Below are positions 7,807-15,924 of a stretch of 40,369 nt of DNA, piece after piece. This DNA comes from a virus, in IMG/VR virus record IMGVR_UViG_3300025154_000214, positions 1 to 40,369 of that record, one strand, 5' to 3'. The position numbers and the translations under genes were made by a program. Positions within the stretch are counted from its first letter, which is position 1, and the number at the start of each line of letters is the position of its first letter. The notes below the pieces were generated by a model. It ran no database searches and had not been told where the DNA came from. It was given only the letters and a program-made list of their open reading frames with translations.

Positions 7807-8556
7807 TTATCCCAGATAGATCTGGTACTCGTCGCTCGTGCCATCTTTGAGAACTTCGAACGTCACCGACAACTGCGTGTCCCGGTCCGACGCGAACGGC
7901 GCTTCGATATTCGACACGATCTTCGCGTACTTCGCCACCACGATCTGCTTGCCCAGCGCCCCGTAGTCCACCACATACTTCAGCGCATAAAACAGCCCCC
8001 GCGCCTCCTTGGTCAGAAAATCGAGTTCGAACTTAGTGCTCTGCAGCATCACCGTCACCAGGCCGATGTCCCGGTCGCCGTCGTGCGCCGCCACCTTCTC
8101 CCGCTTCTCGTTAAACGTGTGCTCCGTCGGCGTCGCGTCGCGCAAGGTCGTGCCGCCCAGGTGACCGATGTTCTTCCAGTCCGTGATCGTGTAATCGGCC
8201 GCGTCCAAAAGCTTCACCACCGCTCCCACGCTGCGCCCCGTCGTCAGCGCGGTGATCGTGAAATCGTTCGTGGCCAGGGCGGAAAAGGCTTTGTTTTCCG
8301 CCGCCGCATCCTGCGCGAAAATGTCAATGTCCAGCGTCCCGCTGGATCCGAATTGATTCAGCACGTGCAGGTCGCCCGACGCCACCGCGCGATAACAACT
8401 CAGCGTCGTCGCGGTCGCAATCGCCGCCGTATCCAGCGACGCGTGCGGCTGGTACGGATCCTTCGTCGCGTCGTATTCCACGATCCACACGTTGCCGCCG
8501 CCGCGATGCACGCGCGAACTCACAATCTGCAGATCCGCATCCGCTGCTGGACTCAT
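7807..8556 (-). CDS. Major tail tube protein
   Basis: Beta-rich protein of 249 residues located after the head-tail connector genes and before the chaperone and tape measure, as expected of a siphophage tail tube subunit. It has no signal peptide or membrane segment, and alternates short strands with Thr/Asp/Gly turns. ATG at 8556 has AGGAG ten bases upstream within TTTAGGAGAAAGATC, next to a repeat-F tract. The identification rests on size, beta-rich composition and gene order. Confidence 0.7.
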   Translation of the reverse strand: MSPAADADLQIVSSRVHRGGGNVWIVEYDATKDPYQPHASLDTAAIATATTLSCYRAVASGDLHVLNQFGSSGTLDIDIFAQDAAAENKAFSALATNDFTITALTTGRSVGAVVKLLDAADYTITDWKNIGHLGGTTLRDATPTEHTFNEKREKVAAHDGDRDIGLVTVMLQSTKFELDFLTKEARGLFYALKYVVDYGALGKQIVVAKYAKIVSNIEAPFASDRDTQLSVTFEVLKDGTSDEYQIYLG

Positions 8557-8568
8557 GATCTTTCTCCT

Positions 8569-8588
8569 AAATTTCAGGTTTCAAATTT
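8569..8588. repeat. Repeat F (TTTCAAG/TTTCAGG tract)
   Basis: Short degenerate tract aaatttcaggtttcaaattt between the stop of the DUF1834-like gene and the SD of the tail tube gene. Related copies lie at 11604, 25243 and 28439. Confidence 0.7.
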
Positions 8589-9045
8589 AACGGATAAAGT
8601 CCGTCTTCCACATCTGGCTCCACACCATCGTCCCCGTGCTCTCTTCCGTGGCCACGTGATCCTCGCTCACGAATTCCAGAGGACTGATCCATACCAGTCC
8701 CACCCGGGATCCGGCGAGCCGCACGAACGACGCATCTAAAAGATCCTGCACTCCGCCCGTTTCCACCATCCCGGTCTCATAGCCCCGCAGCCGGTCGTGG
8801 ATAATCCAGACTTCGAACCGCGCTGTCATCCGCGTCACCGCGCCCCGTTCGCTGTTGCTTCCCGGATCCCTTGGCCCGCCGCTGTAAAATACCGCCACAC
8901 TGGGCTTCTGCACTCCCGCGAGCCACCGCGCCAAAACCTCCTCGCTGAACGGCCCCTCGAATCGCTCGATGTAAAATGGCCGCGGAGACATATTCTCCAG
9001 ATCCGCCAGAATCGCGTTCTCCACCTGCAAAGATTTACTCGCCAT
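8587..9045 (-). CDS. Tail terminator-like protein (Mu gp37/DUF1834-like position)
   Basis: Protein of 152 residues from the ATG at 9045, which has GGAG seven bases upstream; an upstream in-frame GTG at 9069 would only add repeat-A-encoded residues. The order gpG-like, this gene, tail tube matches the tail-terminator/neck position of Mu-like phages. Composition (a helical N-terminus, then strands such as RFEVWIIHD) fits that small alpha/beta family. Moderate confidence, based mainly on position. Confidence 0.6.
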   Translation of the reverse strand: MASKSLQVENAILADLENMSPRPFYIERFEGPFSEEVLARWLAGVQKPSVAVFYSGGPRDPGSNSERGAVTRMTARFEVWIIHDRLRGYETGMVETGGVQDLLDASFVRLAGSRVGLVWISPLEFVSEDHVATEESTGTMVWSQMWKTDFIR

Positions 9046-9050
9046 ATTCC

Positions 9051-9102
9051 TACTCCCCCCTTTCTCCACGTGGTGGGGAAAGGGGCTGGGGGTTAGGGGT
9101 TC
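9051..9102. repeat. Repeat A
   Basis: Copy with CCACGTGGTGG centre between the two connector genes. Its edge reads GGGGGAG on the minus strand and serves as SD for the gene at 9045. Confidence 0.85.
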
Positions 9103-9677
9103 ACCTTAGATATATGATCGAGTACTCTCTGATCCATCTTCAAAAGATCCTCTTCCGGCGGCGTCATAAACGGCCGCGCCGGTATCCGCACGCTCTTCAG
9201 CAATATATACAACGGCCGCACTCCGCCGTCACTCAGTCGCTGCATGATCAATGGTGCTTTCCCTTCCCGTTTCAACAAAAACGTATTCTCAAACGTCTTC
9301 GCGCTCCGGTTCTCCGCCGCCGGATCAATCGGAATCGTCAAAGCCCCCGCTTCGCGCGGGAAAATCGTGCCCCCGAATTCGTGGATCCGCGCGCGGATGT
9401 CAGCCGTGAATACCGTCGCCTTGTCTCCCGTGTGCCTGCGCCGGATCGAATTCAACAGCGCCGCCGTATGAATCAGAGTTTTCTGTCCCCGCCCGCTGAT
9501 CACCCGCCGCGATCGCGGCCACGGAATCGGTCTCCCGCCTTCCCGGAAATTCCGGTTCACCGAGCGCTCTAAATCCGCCGCCAGCTTCGTCATCAACGGC
9601 CCGCGATTCTCCACTGGAACCGTCAGCGCATTCACCGCCCGCCCAAACGAACTCTGATTCGCCCGCAGAATAATCAA
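9093..9677 (-). CDS. Virion morphogenesis protein, Mu gpG/tail completion-like
   Basis: Head-tail joining protein of 194 residues resembling the Phage_tail_S (Mu gpG) family: LAADLERSVNRNFREGGRPI near residue 35, a WPRS segment, then TLIHTAALLNSIRRRH, and a late IPARPFM motif typical of this family. I prefer the TTG at 9677, four bases after GGGGGAG from the repeat. The GTG at 9698 would only add residues encoded by repeat A. It is placed between the gp36-like DUF1320 gene and the tail terminator, as in Mu. Confidence 0.75.
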   Translation of the reverse strand: MIILRANQSSFGRAVNALTVPVENRGPLMTKLAADLERSVNRNFREGGRPIPWPRSRRVISGRGQKTLIHTAALLNSIRRRHTGDKATVFTADIRARIHEFGGTIFPREAGALTIPIDPAAENRSAKTFENTFLLKREGKAPLIMQRLSDGGVRPLYILLKSVRIPARPFMTPPEEDLLKMDQRVLDHISKVNP

Positions 9678-9680
9678 CCT

Positions 9681-9773
9681 ACTCCCCCCTTTCTCCACAG
9701 GGTGGGGAAAGGGGCTGGGGGATAGGGGTTACCTTGCCACGCGGTGGGGAAAGGGGCTGGGGGATGGGGGTTA
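9681..9773. repeat. Repeat A, double copy
   Basis: Two consecutive copies (centres CCACAGGGTGG and CCACGCGGTGG) fill the gap between the gpG-like gene and the DUF1320 gene. Confidence 0.85.
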
Positions 9774-9774
9774 C

Positions 9775-10218
9775 TCACAGCAGCCCCTGCATCGTCGTGT
9801 CCGTGAACTTCCGCTCCGTGCTCGTCACTTCAATCGTACGCGTGCTGTTCGCGGTCGGCGGAGGCTCCTGTCCCAGATCCACTTCGCCGCGCGCGCATTC
9901 CTTCAGCCACTTGATCGCCCGATCGTAGTCCTTGTCTATCGCTTCCGGAATCGAACCCCGCCGCTGATAACCGTAGTAGGTAACGATGTCCAGGCAGTAG
10001 CGCTTGATCTCATTCGTCGCCGTGCCCAGCGGCACCGTGTACCGCCGCCGGAAATAGCCGTCCATCAGCAGCGACGCCTGGTTGATCAGCGGCGTCAGAA
10101 TGTTCGTGTCTAACGCCACCGGCTCAGGATCCGTCGGCAGCGTCTTGTCCGCATACAGCCGGATCTGTTCCTTCGTCGAAAGCCGACCTTTTAAATCCGA
10201 ACTGCTGATATACGCCAT
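9775..10218 (-). CDS. Head-tail connector, DUF1320 (Mu gp36-like)
   Basis: Protein of 147 residues with the DUF1320 plan: starts MAYISSSDLKGRLS, then LTPLINQASLLMDGYFRRRY and RYCLDIVTYYGYQRRG followed by a DYDRAIKWLKECARGEVDL helix. In Mu-like phages this family sits just after the head genes and is thought to form part of the head-tail neck. ATG at 10218 has GGAG five bases upstream. The call is firm from motifs and order. Confidence 0.85.
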   Translation of the reverse strand: MAYISSSDLKGRLSTKEQIRLYADKTLPTDPEPVALDTNILTPLINQASLLMDGYFRRRYTVPLGTATNEIKRYCLDIVTYYGYQRRGSIPEAIDKDYDRAIKWLKECARGEVDLGQEPPPTANSTRTIEVTSTERKFTDTTMQGLL

Positions 10219-10229
10219 GCGTTCTCCGC

Positions 10230-10279
10230 TTTCTCCCTTTCCCTATATCTTATGGGGAAAGGGCCGGGGATAGGGGTCC
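10230..10279. repeat. Repeat A
   Basis: Canonical copy with CTATATCTTATGG centre, between the DUF1320 gene and the 162-residue upstream gene. Confidence 0.85.
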
Positions 10280-10764
10280 TACTCCGCCGCCGGAACCTCG
10301 ACCTGCTTCTCAATCAGGTACGCCTGCAAATCGGCGCGGCTCACGCCGTGCACCTTTTCCAGCCCCGCGCTCTTCGCCAGTTCCTGCAGCTGCGCATACG
10401 GCACCTCATCCCATTCTGTCCCCTCCACTTTAGTGGGGGGGATTTTAGGGGGGGTCACCTCAGACGTGCCCACTTCCACCGGCGCCGGCACTGCCACCGG
10501 AGTAACCTCCATCACCGTCGCCAAAACCGGCGAGGGATCCCGGTTGATCTCCACCAGCTCGGACTCGGCAATCTGCCGCGTCCAGTCCACCGTGTGGTAC
10601 TTCGAGATTTCTTCCTTCTGCTCCGGAGTCACTTCCTCACCCGGCAGCAAATAGAACACGCCCTTCCCGCCGGGATGCGACAGCTTCTCGCCGGCCGTCG
10701 TCACTCCCCGGAGGTAGGCATTCCCCAGGCGGTTCGCGCAATAAATAAACTTGATCGGTTTCAT
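10279..10764 (-). CDS. Hypothetical head-region protein with a C-terminal HeH/LEM-like segment
   Basis: Protein of about 161 residues from ATG 10764 (MKPIKFIYCANRLGNAYLRG), corresponding in position to Mu gp35. The last 40 residues, AQLQELAKSAGLEKVHGVSR and on to AYLIEK, resemble the helix-extension-helix (HeH/LEM) modules often found at the C-terminus of phage gp35-like proteins. A Gly-tract form of repeat A (10420-10458) is read in frame as TPPKIPPTKVEG in the Pro/Val-rich linker. The SD is weak. Confidence 0.6.
   Translation of the reverse strand: MKPIKFIYCANRLGNAYLRGVTTAGEKLSHPGGKGVFYLLPGEEVTPEQKEEISKYHTVDWTRQIAESELVEINRDPSPVLATVMEVTPVAVPAPVEVGTSEVTPPKIPPTKVEGTEWDEVPYAQLQELAKSAGLEKVHGVSRADLQAYLIEKQVEVPAAE
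10420..10458. repeat. Repeat A variant inside a gene
   Basis: cccctccactttagtggggggg followed by a second G-tract, translated in frame in the linker of the gp35-like protein. Confidence 0.7.
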
Positions 10765-10795
10765 GTTTCGTTTGTTAGTGATCGTCTGCTCCCTG

Positions 10796-10904
10796 CCCCT
10801 TTCCCTGATCTGCACCTTCCCCCGCCTCTTCCCCCCTTTCCCTATATCCTATGGGGAAAGGGTCGGGGATAGGGGTCTGCGAAAGGGCCGGGGGATAGGG
10901 GTCC
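10796..10904. repeat. Repeat A cluster
   Basis: One full copy plus truncated left and right halves in the gap between the secreted-type protein at 10941 and the gp35-like gene. Confidence 0.85.
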
Positions 10905-10940
10905 GAATCCAGTGTCCCTGCATTGAGCTTCAGGGAGAAC

Positions 10941-11522
10941 TCAGTACGTAATCGTTCCCCGCGGCCCGTACCGATGTAATCGGTAATGCCATTTGATCTT
11001 GCCGCTCGCATCTTTCGTCACCGCCCGGAACTGCGTCTGATACGGCAGGCAGTTGAACGTCGTGAACGGATTCAGGTATTGGAAATAATGCACCGTCGGC
11101 GAGCCGAAGCCGGCTGCCAGCACCACCGTATCCACCGTCGCCCAGGCACTGAAGCTGAGGGTCGTATCGGAACTGCAACGGTGTCGCTCCTGCCAGAACG
11201 TCGTATCCACTACCCCGAACGACGCCACCGAATCCCCCCAGGTCTCCAATGTCCAACCTTCGCTCGCCCAGTATTGCGTCCAGTGGTTGCGGATATACGC
11301 GGCCGACGTCGTGTCATTGTTCACCAGCGTCTCGCTCTCCAGCACGCCGTCCTGGTATTTGTGGATCCACTCCGTCGCCGCCTGCGATTGCCCCACCGCG
11401 ACCTCGGGCGCGGCGAACAAAAACGTGATCACCAGCACAACCATCACCAGCAACGCTTGTAGTGCCGCACGGCTGTGCGCTCGGCTACCGCGCCGCCAAT
11501 CTATCCGATGCAATAGGCTCAT
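10941..11522 (-). CDS. Predicted exported or membrane-anchored protein inside the capsid operon
   Basis: Protein of 193 residues from ATG 11522 (MSLLHRIDWRRG). A basic N-terminus precedes a strong hydrophobic segment (LLVMVVLVITFLFAA) and a possible signal-peptidase site near VAVGQSQA; the rest is Trp/Thr/Tyr-rich and beta-like, with four cysteines. It resembles the Sec-exported proteins encoded at 22332-25192 in composition. An exported protein between the major head gene and the connector genes is unusual. It could be a superinfection-exclusion or surface protein picked up from the host; no family recognised. Confidence 0.6.
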   Translation of the reverse strand: MSLLHRIDWRRGSRAHSRAALQALLVMVVLVITFLFAAPEVAVGQSQAATEWIHKYQDGVLESETLVNNDTTSAAYIRNHWTQYWASEGWTLETWGDSVASFGVVDTTFWQERHRCSSDTTLSFSAWATVDTVVLAAGFGSPTVHYFQYLNPFTTFNCLPYQTQFRAVTKDASGKIKWHYRLHRYGPRGTITY

Positions 11523-11603
11523 CTTTCGTTTCCCGGTTAAACCCGGATGGAGGAGATGAATGCCGTGCAAGGAACACTCATCTCCCCCTCTTCGGGTCTG
11601 TTT

Positions 11604-11634
11604 TCAGGTTTCAAGTTTCACGTTTCAAGTTTTC
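11604..11634. repeat. Repeat F
   Basis: caggtttcaagtttcacgtttcaagtttt directly after the stop codon of the major head gene (minus strand). Confidence 0.8.
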
Positions 11635-11636
11635 GA

Positions 11637-12593
11637 CTACGCCACGCTACCGTCGCTGCCGTACTCCAGCGCCCAGAACGTGAACGTCGCCGCGCCGCGC
11701 TGCCGCGATCCGATCAGCACGTCGCCGCTGTTGAACATCTGGTAATCCTCGGAAGGAATTCCCAGGTCGTTCCCGCCGCTCTGGTTGATCATGGTCGTCG
11801 CCAACTCCGGCTGCAGGCGCTGTTGCACCACGATCGGGCCGAGGTTCGTTCCCCGGAAGCGCGCCAGCACCGTCCAGTAGGCCGCGTACGCGCCCACGAA
11901 CTTCGGGTTGATCCGCGGCTTGTACCGGCCCTTCAGCTCGTTGTCTTCGCCCGCGCCGCCCGGCTTCGATGACTTTTCGTACAAGGCCAGCGCCTTCCAG
12001 TAATTCGACGGCCCGACGTGCACCTCGTACGGCTCCAGATCCAGCACTTCGCCGGACGGTCCCGTGATCGACCAGAAGGTCTCCACGGCCTCTTTCAGCG
12101 CCACGCCTTGATCGTCGAACGCCGCCGTGCCGTGATTCGAAACCGTCGTGCCGTCGTCCGTCAGCGCCGGATGGTCCGTGTCAATAAAAAACTGGCCGTC
12201 GTAGCACGCCTTGCTGAATCCGTCGAGTTCGGCCTGAAAGGCCAGACTCTCCCAGTGGTTCTGCGCCACGCCGTAGAGATTCTGTGCCTGCGGAGCGAGC
12301 AGCCCCAAGTTGTCGTCCTCCAGGTCTGTGCGGCGGATCCCGTACGTGCCTTCGTACTCCTCGTTCTCCACCGTCCATTTCTGGGCGCGCAAATTCCCGA
12401 TCACGCGCGGGCCGATCTTCTTCCGGATCTGCACCAGCAGCTCTACCCAGTGGTAGTTGTTGGCGCTCGTCGTGGACGGGATCACCGTCACCCACTCGGC
12501 CAGCGTCGTCTTCACCGAAGTCATGGCGCCGTTCCAGGCGGTCAGCACGGCCACCATCGCTTCTTTTAGTTTTTCCTGCAGATTGACAATCAC
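11637..12593 (-). CDS. Major head (capsid) protein, Mu gpT-like
   Basis: HK97-fold major capsid subunit of 318 residues, the usual size for Mu gpT. Family features include VTVIPSTTSANNYHWVELL near residue 35, GPRVIGNLRAQKWTVENEEY, the GIRRTDLEDDNLGLLAPQ segment and a C-terminal NDLGIPSEDYQMFNSGDVLI. The GTG at 12593 has GGAG nine bases upstream. It follows the decoration protein and the I/Z gene in the standard Mu order. High confidence. Confidence 0.92.
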   Translation of the reverse strand: MIVNLQEKLKEAMVAVLTAWNGAMTSVKTTLAEWVTVIPSTTSANNYHWVELLVQIRKKIGPRVIGNLRAQKWTVENEEYEGTYGIRRTDLEDDNLGLLAPQAQNLYGVAQNHWESLAFQAELDGFSKACYDGQFFIDTDHPALTDDGTTVSNHGTAAFDDQGVALKEAVETFWSITGPSGEVLDLEPYEVHVGPSNYWKALALYEKSSKPGGAGEDNELKGRYKPRINPKFVGAYAAYWTVLARFRGTNLGPIVVQQRLQPELATTMINQSGGNDLGIPSEDYQMFNSGDVLIGSRQRGAATFTFWALEYGSDGSVA

Positions 12594-12628
12594 GGTCTAT
12601 GTCTCCGGTTTAATTTGTTGTGTTTTAT

Positions 12629-12705
12629 CCCCTCTTCTCTCCTTCCCCATAACCTATGGGGAAGGCCGGGATGGGGTCGGGGAAAGGGCCGGGGATAGGG
12701 GTCTG
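12629..12705. repeat. Repeat A, double copy
   Basis: A full copy with ATAACCTATGG centre plus a second half-copy between the decoration protein and the major head gene. Confidence 0.85.
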
Positions 12706-12733
12706 AATCGAAAACGCTGTCCGTTACGCCGCG

Positions 12734-13153
12734 TTAGAACGCGTAGCCGTCGATGCGGAACCACACCCCGTCGCTGTCCACATCAATGCACGGGCCGATC
12801 GCCACGTCGTTCGTGGTCGTGCCCACTTTGGCCACCGTCTGGTCATCGGATATGTAGCCCACCGTGCCCACGTCGGCGATCGTCCAGGTGTCGCCGTTGA
12901 CGAATTTGAACTCGCCCTGCGTCCAGCACTGCGCGTACGTGTCGCCCGCCGCGCCGGGATTGTTGTCGGCCTGGTCTTTCGCTACGCCGGCGAACTGGCA
13001 GCTCGCCGTGTCCGCGCCCGGAATCGCATTCCCCGCCGCATTCCGCATCACCAGGCTGCCGCCGTAAATCACCGTCGTCGCCGCCACCGGATGGCTGAGC
13101 GAATTTCCCACATTCCGCGACTTGGTATTCCGATCCGCTGCTAATGCTGCCAC
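12734..13153 (-). CDS. Capsid decoration/cement protein, DUF2190-like
   Basis: Beta-rich protein of 139 residues immediately upstream of the major head gene. It resembles DUF2190-type capsid cement proteins: an early VAATTVIYGGSLVMRNAAGN strand pair, then FAGVAKDQADN, and Gly/Thr/Asp turns throughout. Such trimers stabilise the capsid exterior. The GTG at 13153 has a strong AAAGGAG eight bases upstream. A repeat-B copy lies directly 5' of it. Confidence 0.75.
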   Translation of the reverse strand: MAALAADRNTKSRNVGNSLSHPVAATTVIYGGSLVMRNAAGNAIPGADTASCQFAGVAKDQADNNPGAAGDTYAQCWTQGEFKFVNGDTWTIADVGTVGYISDDQTVAKVGTTTNDVAIGPCIDVDSDGVWFRIDGYAF

Positions 13154-13175
13154 GATCTATTCTCCTTTTCCTTAT

Positions 13176-13235
13176 TTGTCATCCTGAACGCAGTGAAGGA
13201 TCTCCACCCCCCTGCTTAGCTTAGAATGTGTTTTC
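13176..13235. repeat. Repeat B (GTCATCCTGA...GAAGGATCTC)
   Basis: Imperfect palindrome gtcatcctgaacgcagtgaa then ggatctc and a conserved tail gcttagaatgtgtttt. It lies in the gap 5' of the decoration gene. Confidence 0.85.
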
Positions 13236-13340
13236 TCCCTTTCTCCACTCTGCTCCTTCCACATTCTTCCTCCCTTTCCCCATTTCCTATGGGGAAAGGG
13301 TCGGGGATAGGGGTCTGCGGAAGGCTGGGATGGGGTCTGG
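13234..13340. repeat. Repeat A cluster
   Basis: Half-copies and a full copy (centre CATTTCCTATGG), immediately 3' of the protease gene stop... read leftward it lies between the I/Z gene and the decoration gene. Confidence 0.8.
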
Positions 13341-13898
13341 TTACGCCGCCGCTGTCTCCAGCTGCACGCGCGTCGCCGCCAGATCTTCCGCCTTCAGACC
13401 CGTCTTCGCGGACAGATCGCGGTCAGCCTTGGTCACCGTCGCCTTGCCGTTCGCATCCAATAGCGGCGGACTCACCGGTCCCTTCGGCGGCATCACCGCC
13501 GGTGCGCCCGCGCACCAGGTCTTGAAGCCCTCGGGATCCCGCGTCGCGAATTCGTCCGCCCACTTGCGCGTGCTGGCCACAATTTTGCCATCGGCCTGCG
13601 CCGCGTCCACCAATGACTTCCCCGCGCCCGCGGCCACCGTGGTTTCCAGAGTTTTCACGCGGGCCGCCAGCGTGTTCTTGTCTGTTTCCACAGCCGTGAA
13701 CTTCGCCAGAATCTCCGCCTGCGTCGCCGTCGTCGGCAGTTGCAATTCGTGCCGCACGCCCGCCAGAATCGCGCTGTCGGCTTCTCGGCTTGTCGCTTTG
13801 TCGGCATTTTCCTTGTGCGTCTTCGCACTGGTCATGATCTGCTCTTCGGTCGCGGTCTCGGGAAGACCCAACAGTGCCGCGAGTTTCTTGATGTCCAT
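13341..13898 (-). CDS. Scaffold protein Z from an internal start of the protease gene
   Basis: In Mu the scaffold Z is made from an in-frame internal start in gene I. Here an ATG at 13898 (MDIKKLAALLGLPET) has a perfect AGGAGG seven bases upstream, inside the protease reading frame, giving a 185-residue product. Its Ala/Lys/Glu-rich helical content fits a scaffold. This is the strongest ribosome binding site I noted inside any gene of the window, so internal initiation is well supported by sequence. Confidence 0.75.
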   Translation of the reverse strand: MDIKKLAALLGLPETATEEQIMTSAKTHKENADKATSREADSAILAGVRHELQLPTTATQAEILAKFTAVETDKNTLAARVKTLETTVAAGAGKSLVDAAQADGKIVASTRKWADEFATRDPEGFKTWCAGAPAVMPPKGPVSPPLLDANGKATVTKADRDLSAKTGLKAEDLAATRVQLETAAA

Positions 13899-14429
13899 TT
13901 CCTGTCCTCCTCTTGCCGCTAATAGTTCTTGTTCGAGTGTTTCGATGAAATAGGGATCGTTCGTCAGTGCCACGCTCAACAGCCGCGCGCCCACGTTGTT
14001 GCCGCTTTTCCGGTCCGTGAAATTGTTCGACCAGGCAGCTGACAGATAACGGTACGCTTCGCTCTGAATATCCGCTAACCCCATCTCCGTCCAGCGCACC
14101 TTGCCGTACAACCCGCCATTCTCCACTTTCAGTTCGCTGATCCAGCCGGCCGCCCGCGTGCTGCCCCACAAGCTCTCGTGTTCCCAGTCGAACAACACGT
14201 CCGTCTGATAACGCGCGAAATTCGCCAGCATCTGATCGAACGTCTGATCCGTGATTACCGGCGCGCCGCCCATCATCGGCGGCAAAGCCCACTCGCCGAT
14301 CTGCAGGAGATGCACCCATTCCTTCGGCTGCTCCTTGCCGCTCGCATCCGGCGCGGTCTCCATCGGAGCCGCGCATACATGCGCATTCAGCGCCTGGAAC
14401 TTCTCGAATATCTGCTTGCGATCTTGCAT
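13341..14429 (-). CDS. Prohead protease/scaffold, Mu I-like
   Basis: Protein of 362 residues. The first 175 are the Mu I protease domain: VHLLQIGEWALPP, DVLFDWEHES (matching the D-x-E-H motif of the family), AAGWISELKVENGGLYGKVRW, RYLSAAWSNNF and LLSVALTNDPYF. The remainder is the scaffold part (Z). The protease processes scaffold and head proteins during capsid maturation. ATG at 14429 has AAGGA upstream (AAGGATAGAGCATTC). Adjacent to major head and portal genes as in Mu. Confidence 0.88.
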   Translation of the reverse strand: MQDRKQIFEKFQALNAHVCAAPMETAPDASGKEQPKEWVHLLQIGEWALPPMMGGAPVITDQTFDQMLANFARYQTDVLFDWEHESLWGSTRAAGWISELKVENGGLYGKVRWTEMGLADIQSEAYRYLSAAWSNNFTDRKSGNNVGARLLSVALTNDPYFIETLEQELLAARGGQEMDIKKLAALLGLPETATEEQIMTSAKTHKENADKATSREADSAILAGVRHELQLPTTATQAEILAKFTAVETDKNTLAARVKTLETTVAAGAGKSLVDAAQADGKIVASTRKWADEFATRDPEGFKTWCAGAPAVMPPKGPVSPPLLDANGKATVTKADRDLSAKTGLKAEDLAATRVQLETAAA

Positions 14430-14448
14430 GAATGCTCTATCCTTGAAT

Positions 14449-14540
14449 TGTCATCCTGAACCGCAAGCCTGCGGTGAAGGATCTCTTTTGTTCCTCCTCC
14501 CTTTCTCCACGTGGTGGGGAAAGGGCCGGGGATAGGGGTT
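14449..14540. repeat. Repeat B followed by repeat A
   Basis: A short repeat B (gtcatcctgaaccgcaagcc, gcggtgaaggatctc) abuts a repeat A copy with CCACGTGGTGG centre. Together they occupy the whole gap between the head morphogenesis and protease genes. Confidence 0.85.
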
Positions 14541-15924
14541 AATTCTTCCGGTACAGCAGCACCCCTCTGCGGTAGCTATCCGCATTCCCGCTCACGATCT
14601 TCACGTCCTTCACGTCGCCCATCACCTTCACAATCACACTCCGCACGCCGTCATCGGTATCGAACGTCTGCACAAAAGCGTAATCGCCGCCCGGCTGTGT
14701 CCAGATTTCTGCCGGTCCTTTGATCGTCGCCTCGATAAATTCCGCCGCCGCTTTATGTCCCGCCTGCTGCAAAGATGTGATCACCGTTTCCGGCACCGCC
14801 CGCATCTGTCCCTGCACATCTCGTATCTCTCCGAGACTCCCTTTCCCTACATCCTGTGGGGAAAGGGCCGGGGATAGGGGCCCGAGTCCATAGTCTTTCG
14901 GGAACCGTTCAATGAACTTTTCGCGCTTCGCCCATGCGGCCAGGCTCTCGATCAGCGCGGCATTCTGTCCAAACCCGATGTCAATTCCGCCCGGAATCGT
15001 GCCACCAGTTTCCGCCGCGCGCCGTTCCTGTTTCAAAGAAAAATCATCCCATTCCACCACACTGCACCGGCAGTTGAAGCCGTTCGGCGGAAACCACACC
15101 GTCCACACCGGATCATCCTTGCGGTAAATCTTGCCTTCCATTTCCGCGTGCGCCGGCCGGACGCGATCATCGCCCACGGTCACATATTCCCAGTACGGCA
15201 GTTCTTCGATCGCATCCATGCCTTCGTAGAACTTGCCCGCATTCAAGGCCGTCTGAATATTCGTGCGGTACACCATCTCCAGGTGCACCGGGCTCGGATT
15301 GCTCAGCAGCTCATAAGCTCTGTCCTGAAAATCCGTGAACGTCCCGCCGCCACTTAGCACCTTTGCCAGCTCTTCCTTCAGCTCGTCTAAGATACTCTGC
15401 TGGTCCACGTGCGCCATCACGAACGCCCGCTGCCGGAAGAAATCCAGTTCCCAGTTCCGTCCCAGATACTCTTCCACAATCGCATCACTCGCCGCCACCA
15501 CCATTGCATTTGTCATCCTGAACCGCGTCTTCGCGGTGAAGGATCTCTGCCCCCGTGCGCTGCTTAGAATGTGTTTTCGCCGCCTGCGAACACTCAGAAT
15601 CCCCGCATTCGCCGCCAGCGCCATCGCACCAAACACGCCATTCCCCACGCCACCGAGATACCCGCGCGGCAGCGTCGCTTCGCGCAATAGTCTTGCGAAA
15701 GCCTCCGCGCTGTCGGCTTGCCGCACCGTCCTCTGCAATTCCTTCGCATAGTCCGTGTATGCATCGGCACCTTGTTCTAACGATTCTTCAAAGAGCGACT
15801 CGGCAACTTGCTGATCTTTTGGCAGACTGCTCGCCGCGGTTCCCTTTCTCCACGTGGTGGGGAAAGGGGCAGGGATAGGGGTCGCCCGCTGCTGATCGTT
15901 CGGCAGACGTGTTCCTTTCCCCAC
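14539..15924 (-). CDS. Head morphogenesis protein, Mu F / SPP1 gp7-like
   Basis: Minor head protein of up to 461 residues. The family core lies near residues 210-310: VYRTNIQTALNAGKFYEGM, YWEYVTVGDDRVRPAH, then WFPPNGFNCRCSV. The gene carries three in-frame repeats: repeat A at the N-terminus (TPIPAPFPTTWRKG), repeat B near residue 115-140 (KHILSSARGQRSFTAK and on to FRMTN) and repeat A near residue 340 (PLSPALSPQDVGKG). The N-terminal region is a tandem duplication, LPNDQQ...KG and LPKDQQ. The real start is uncertain; 15924 is a GTG within a repeat. Confidence 0.82.
   Translation of the reverse strand: MGKGTRLPNDQQRATPIPAPFPTTWRKGTAASSLPKDQQVAESLFEESLEQGADAYTDYAKELQRTVRQADSAEAFARLLREATLPRGYLGGVGNGVFGAMALAANAGILSVRRRRKHILSSARGQRSFTAKTRFRMTNAMVVAASDAIVEEYLGRNWELDFFRQRAFVMAHVDQQSILDELKEELAKVLSGGGTFTDFQDRAYELLSNPSPVHLEMVYRTNIQTALNAGKFYEGMDAIEELPYWEYVTVGDDRVRPAHAEMEGKIYRKDDPVWTVWFPPNGFNCRCSVVEWDDFSLKQERRAAETGGTIPGGIDIGFGQNAALIESLAAWAKREKFIERFPKDYGLGPLSPALSPQDVGKGSLGEIRDVQGQMRAVPETVITSLQQAGHKAAAEFIEATIKGPAEIWTQPGGDYAFVQTFDTDDGVRSVIVKVMGDVKDVKIVSGNADSYRRGVLLYRKN
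14837..14883. repeat. Repeat A inside the head morphogenesis gene
   Basis: Copy with CTACATCCTGTGG centre, read in frame as PLSPALSPQDVGKG between the core and the C-terminal domain. Confidence 0.9.
15513..15580. repeat. Repeat B inside the head morphogenesis gene
   Basis: Complete copy including the gcttagaatgtgtttt tail. On the minus strand it encodes KHILSSARGQRSFTAK followed by TRFRMTN without a stop. Confidence 0.9.
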
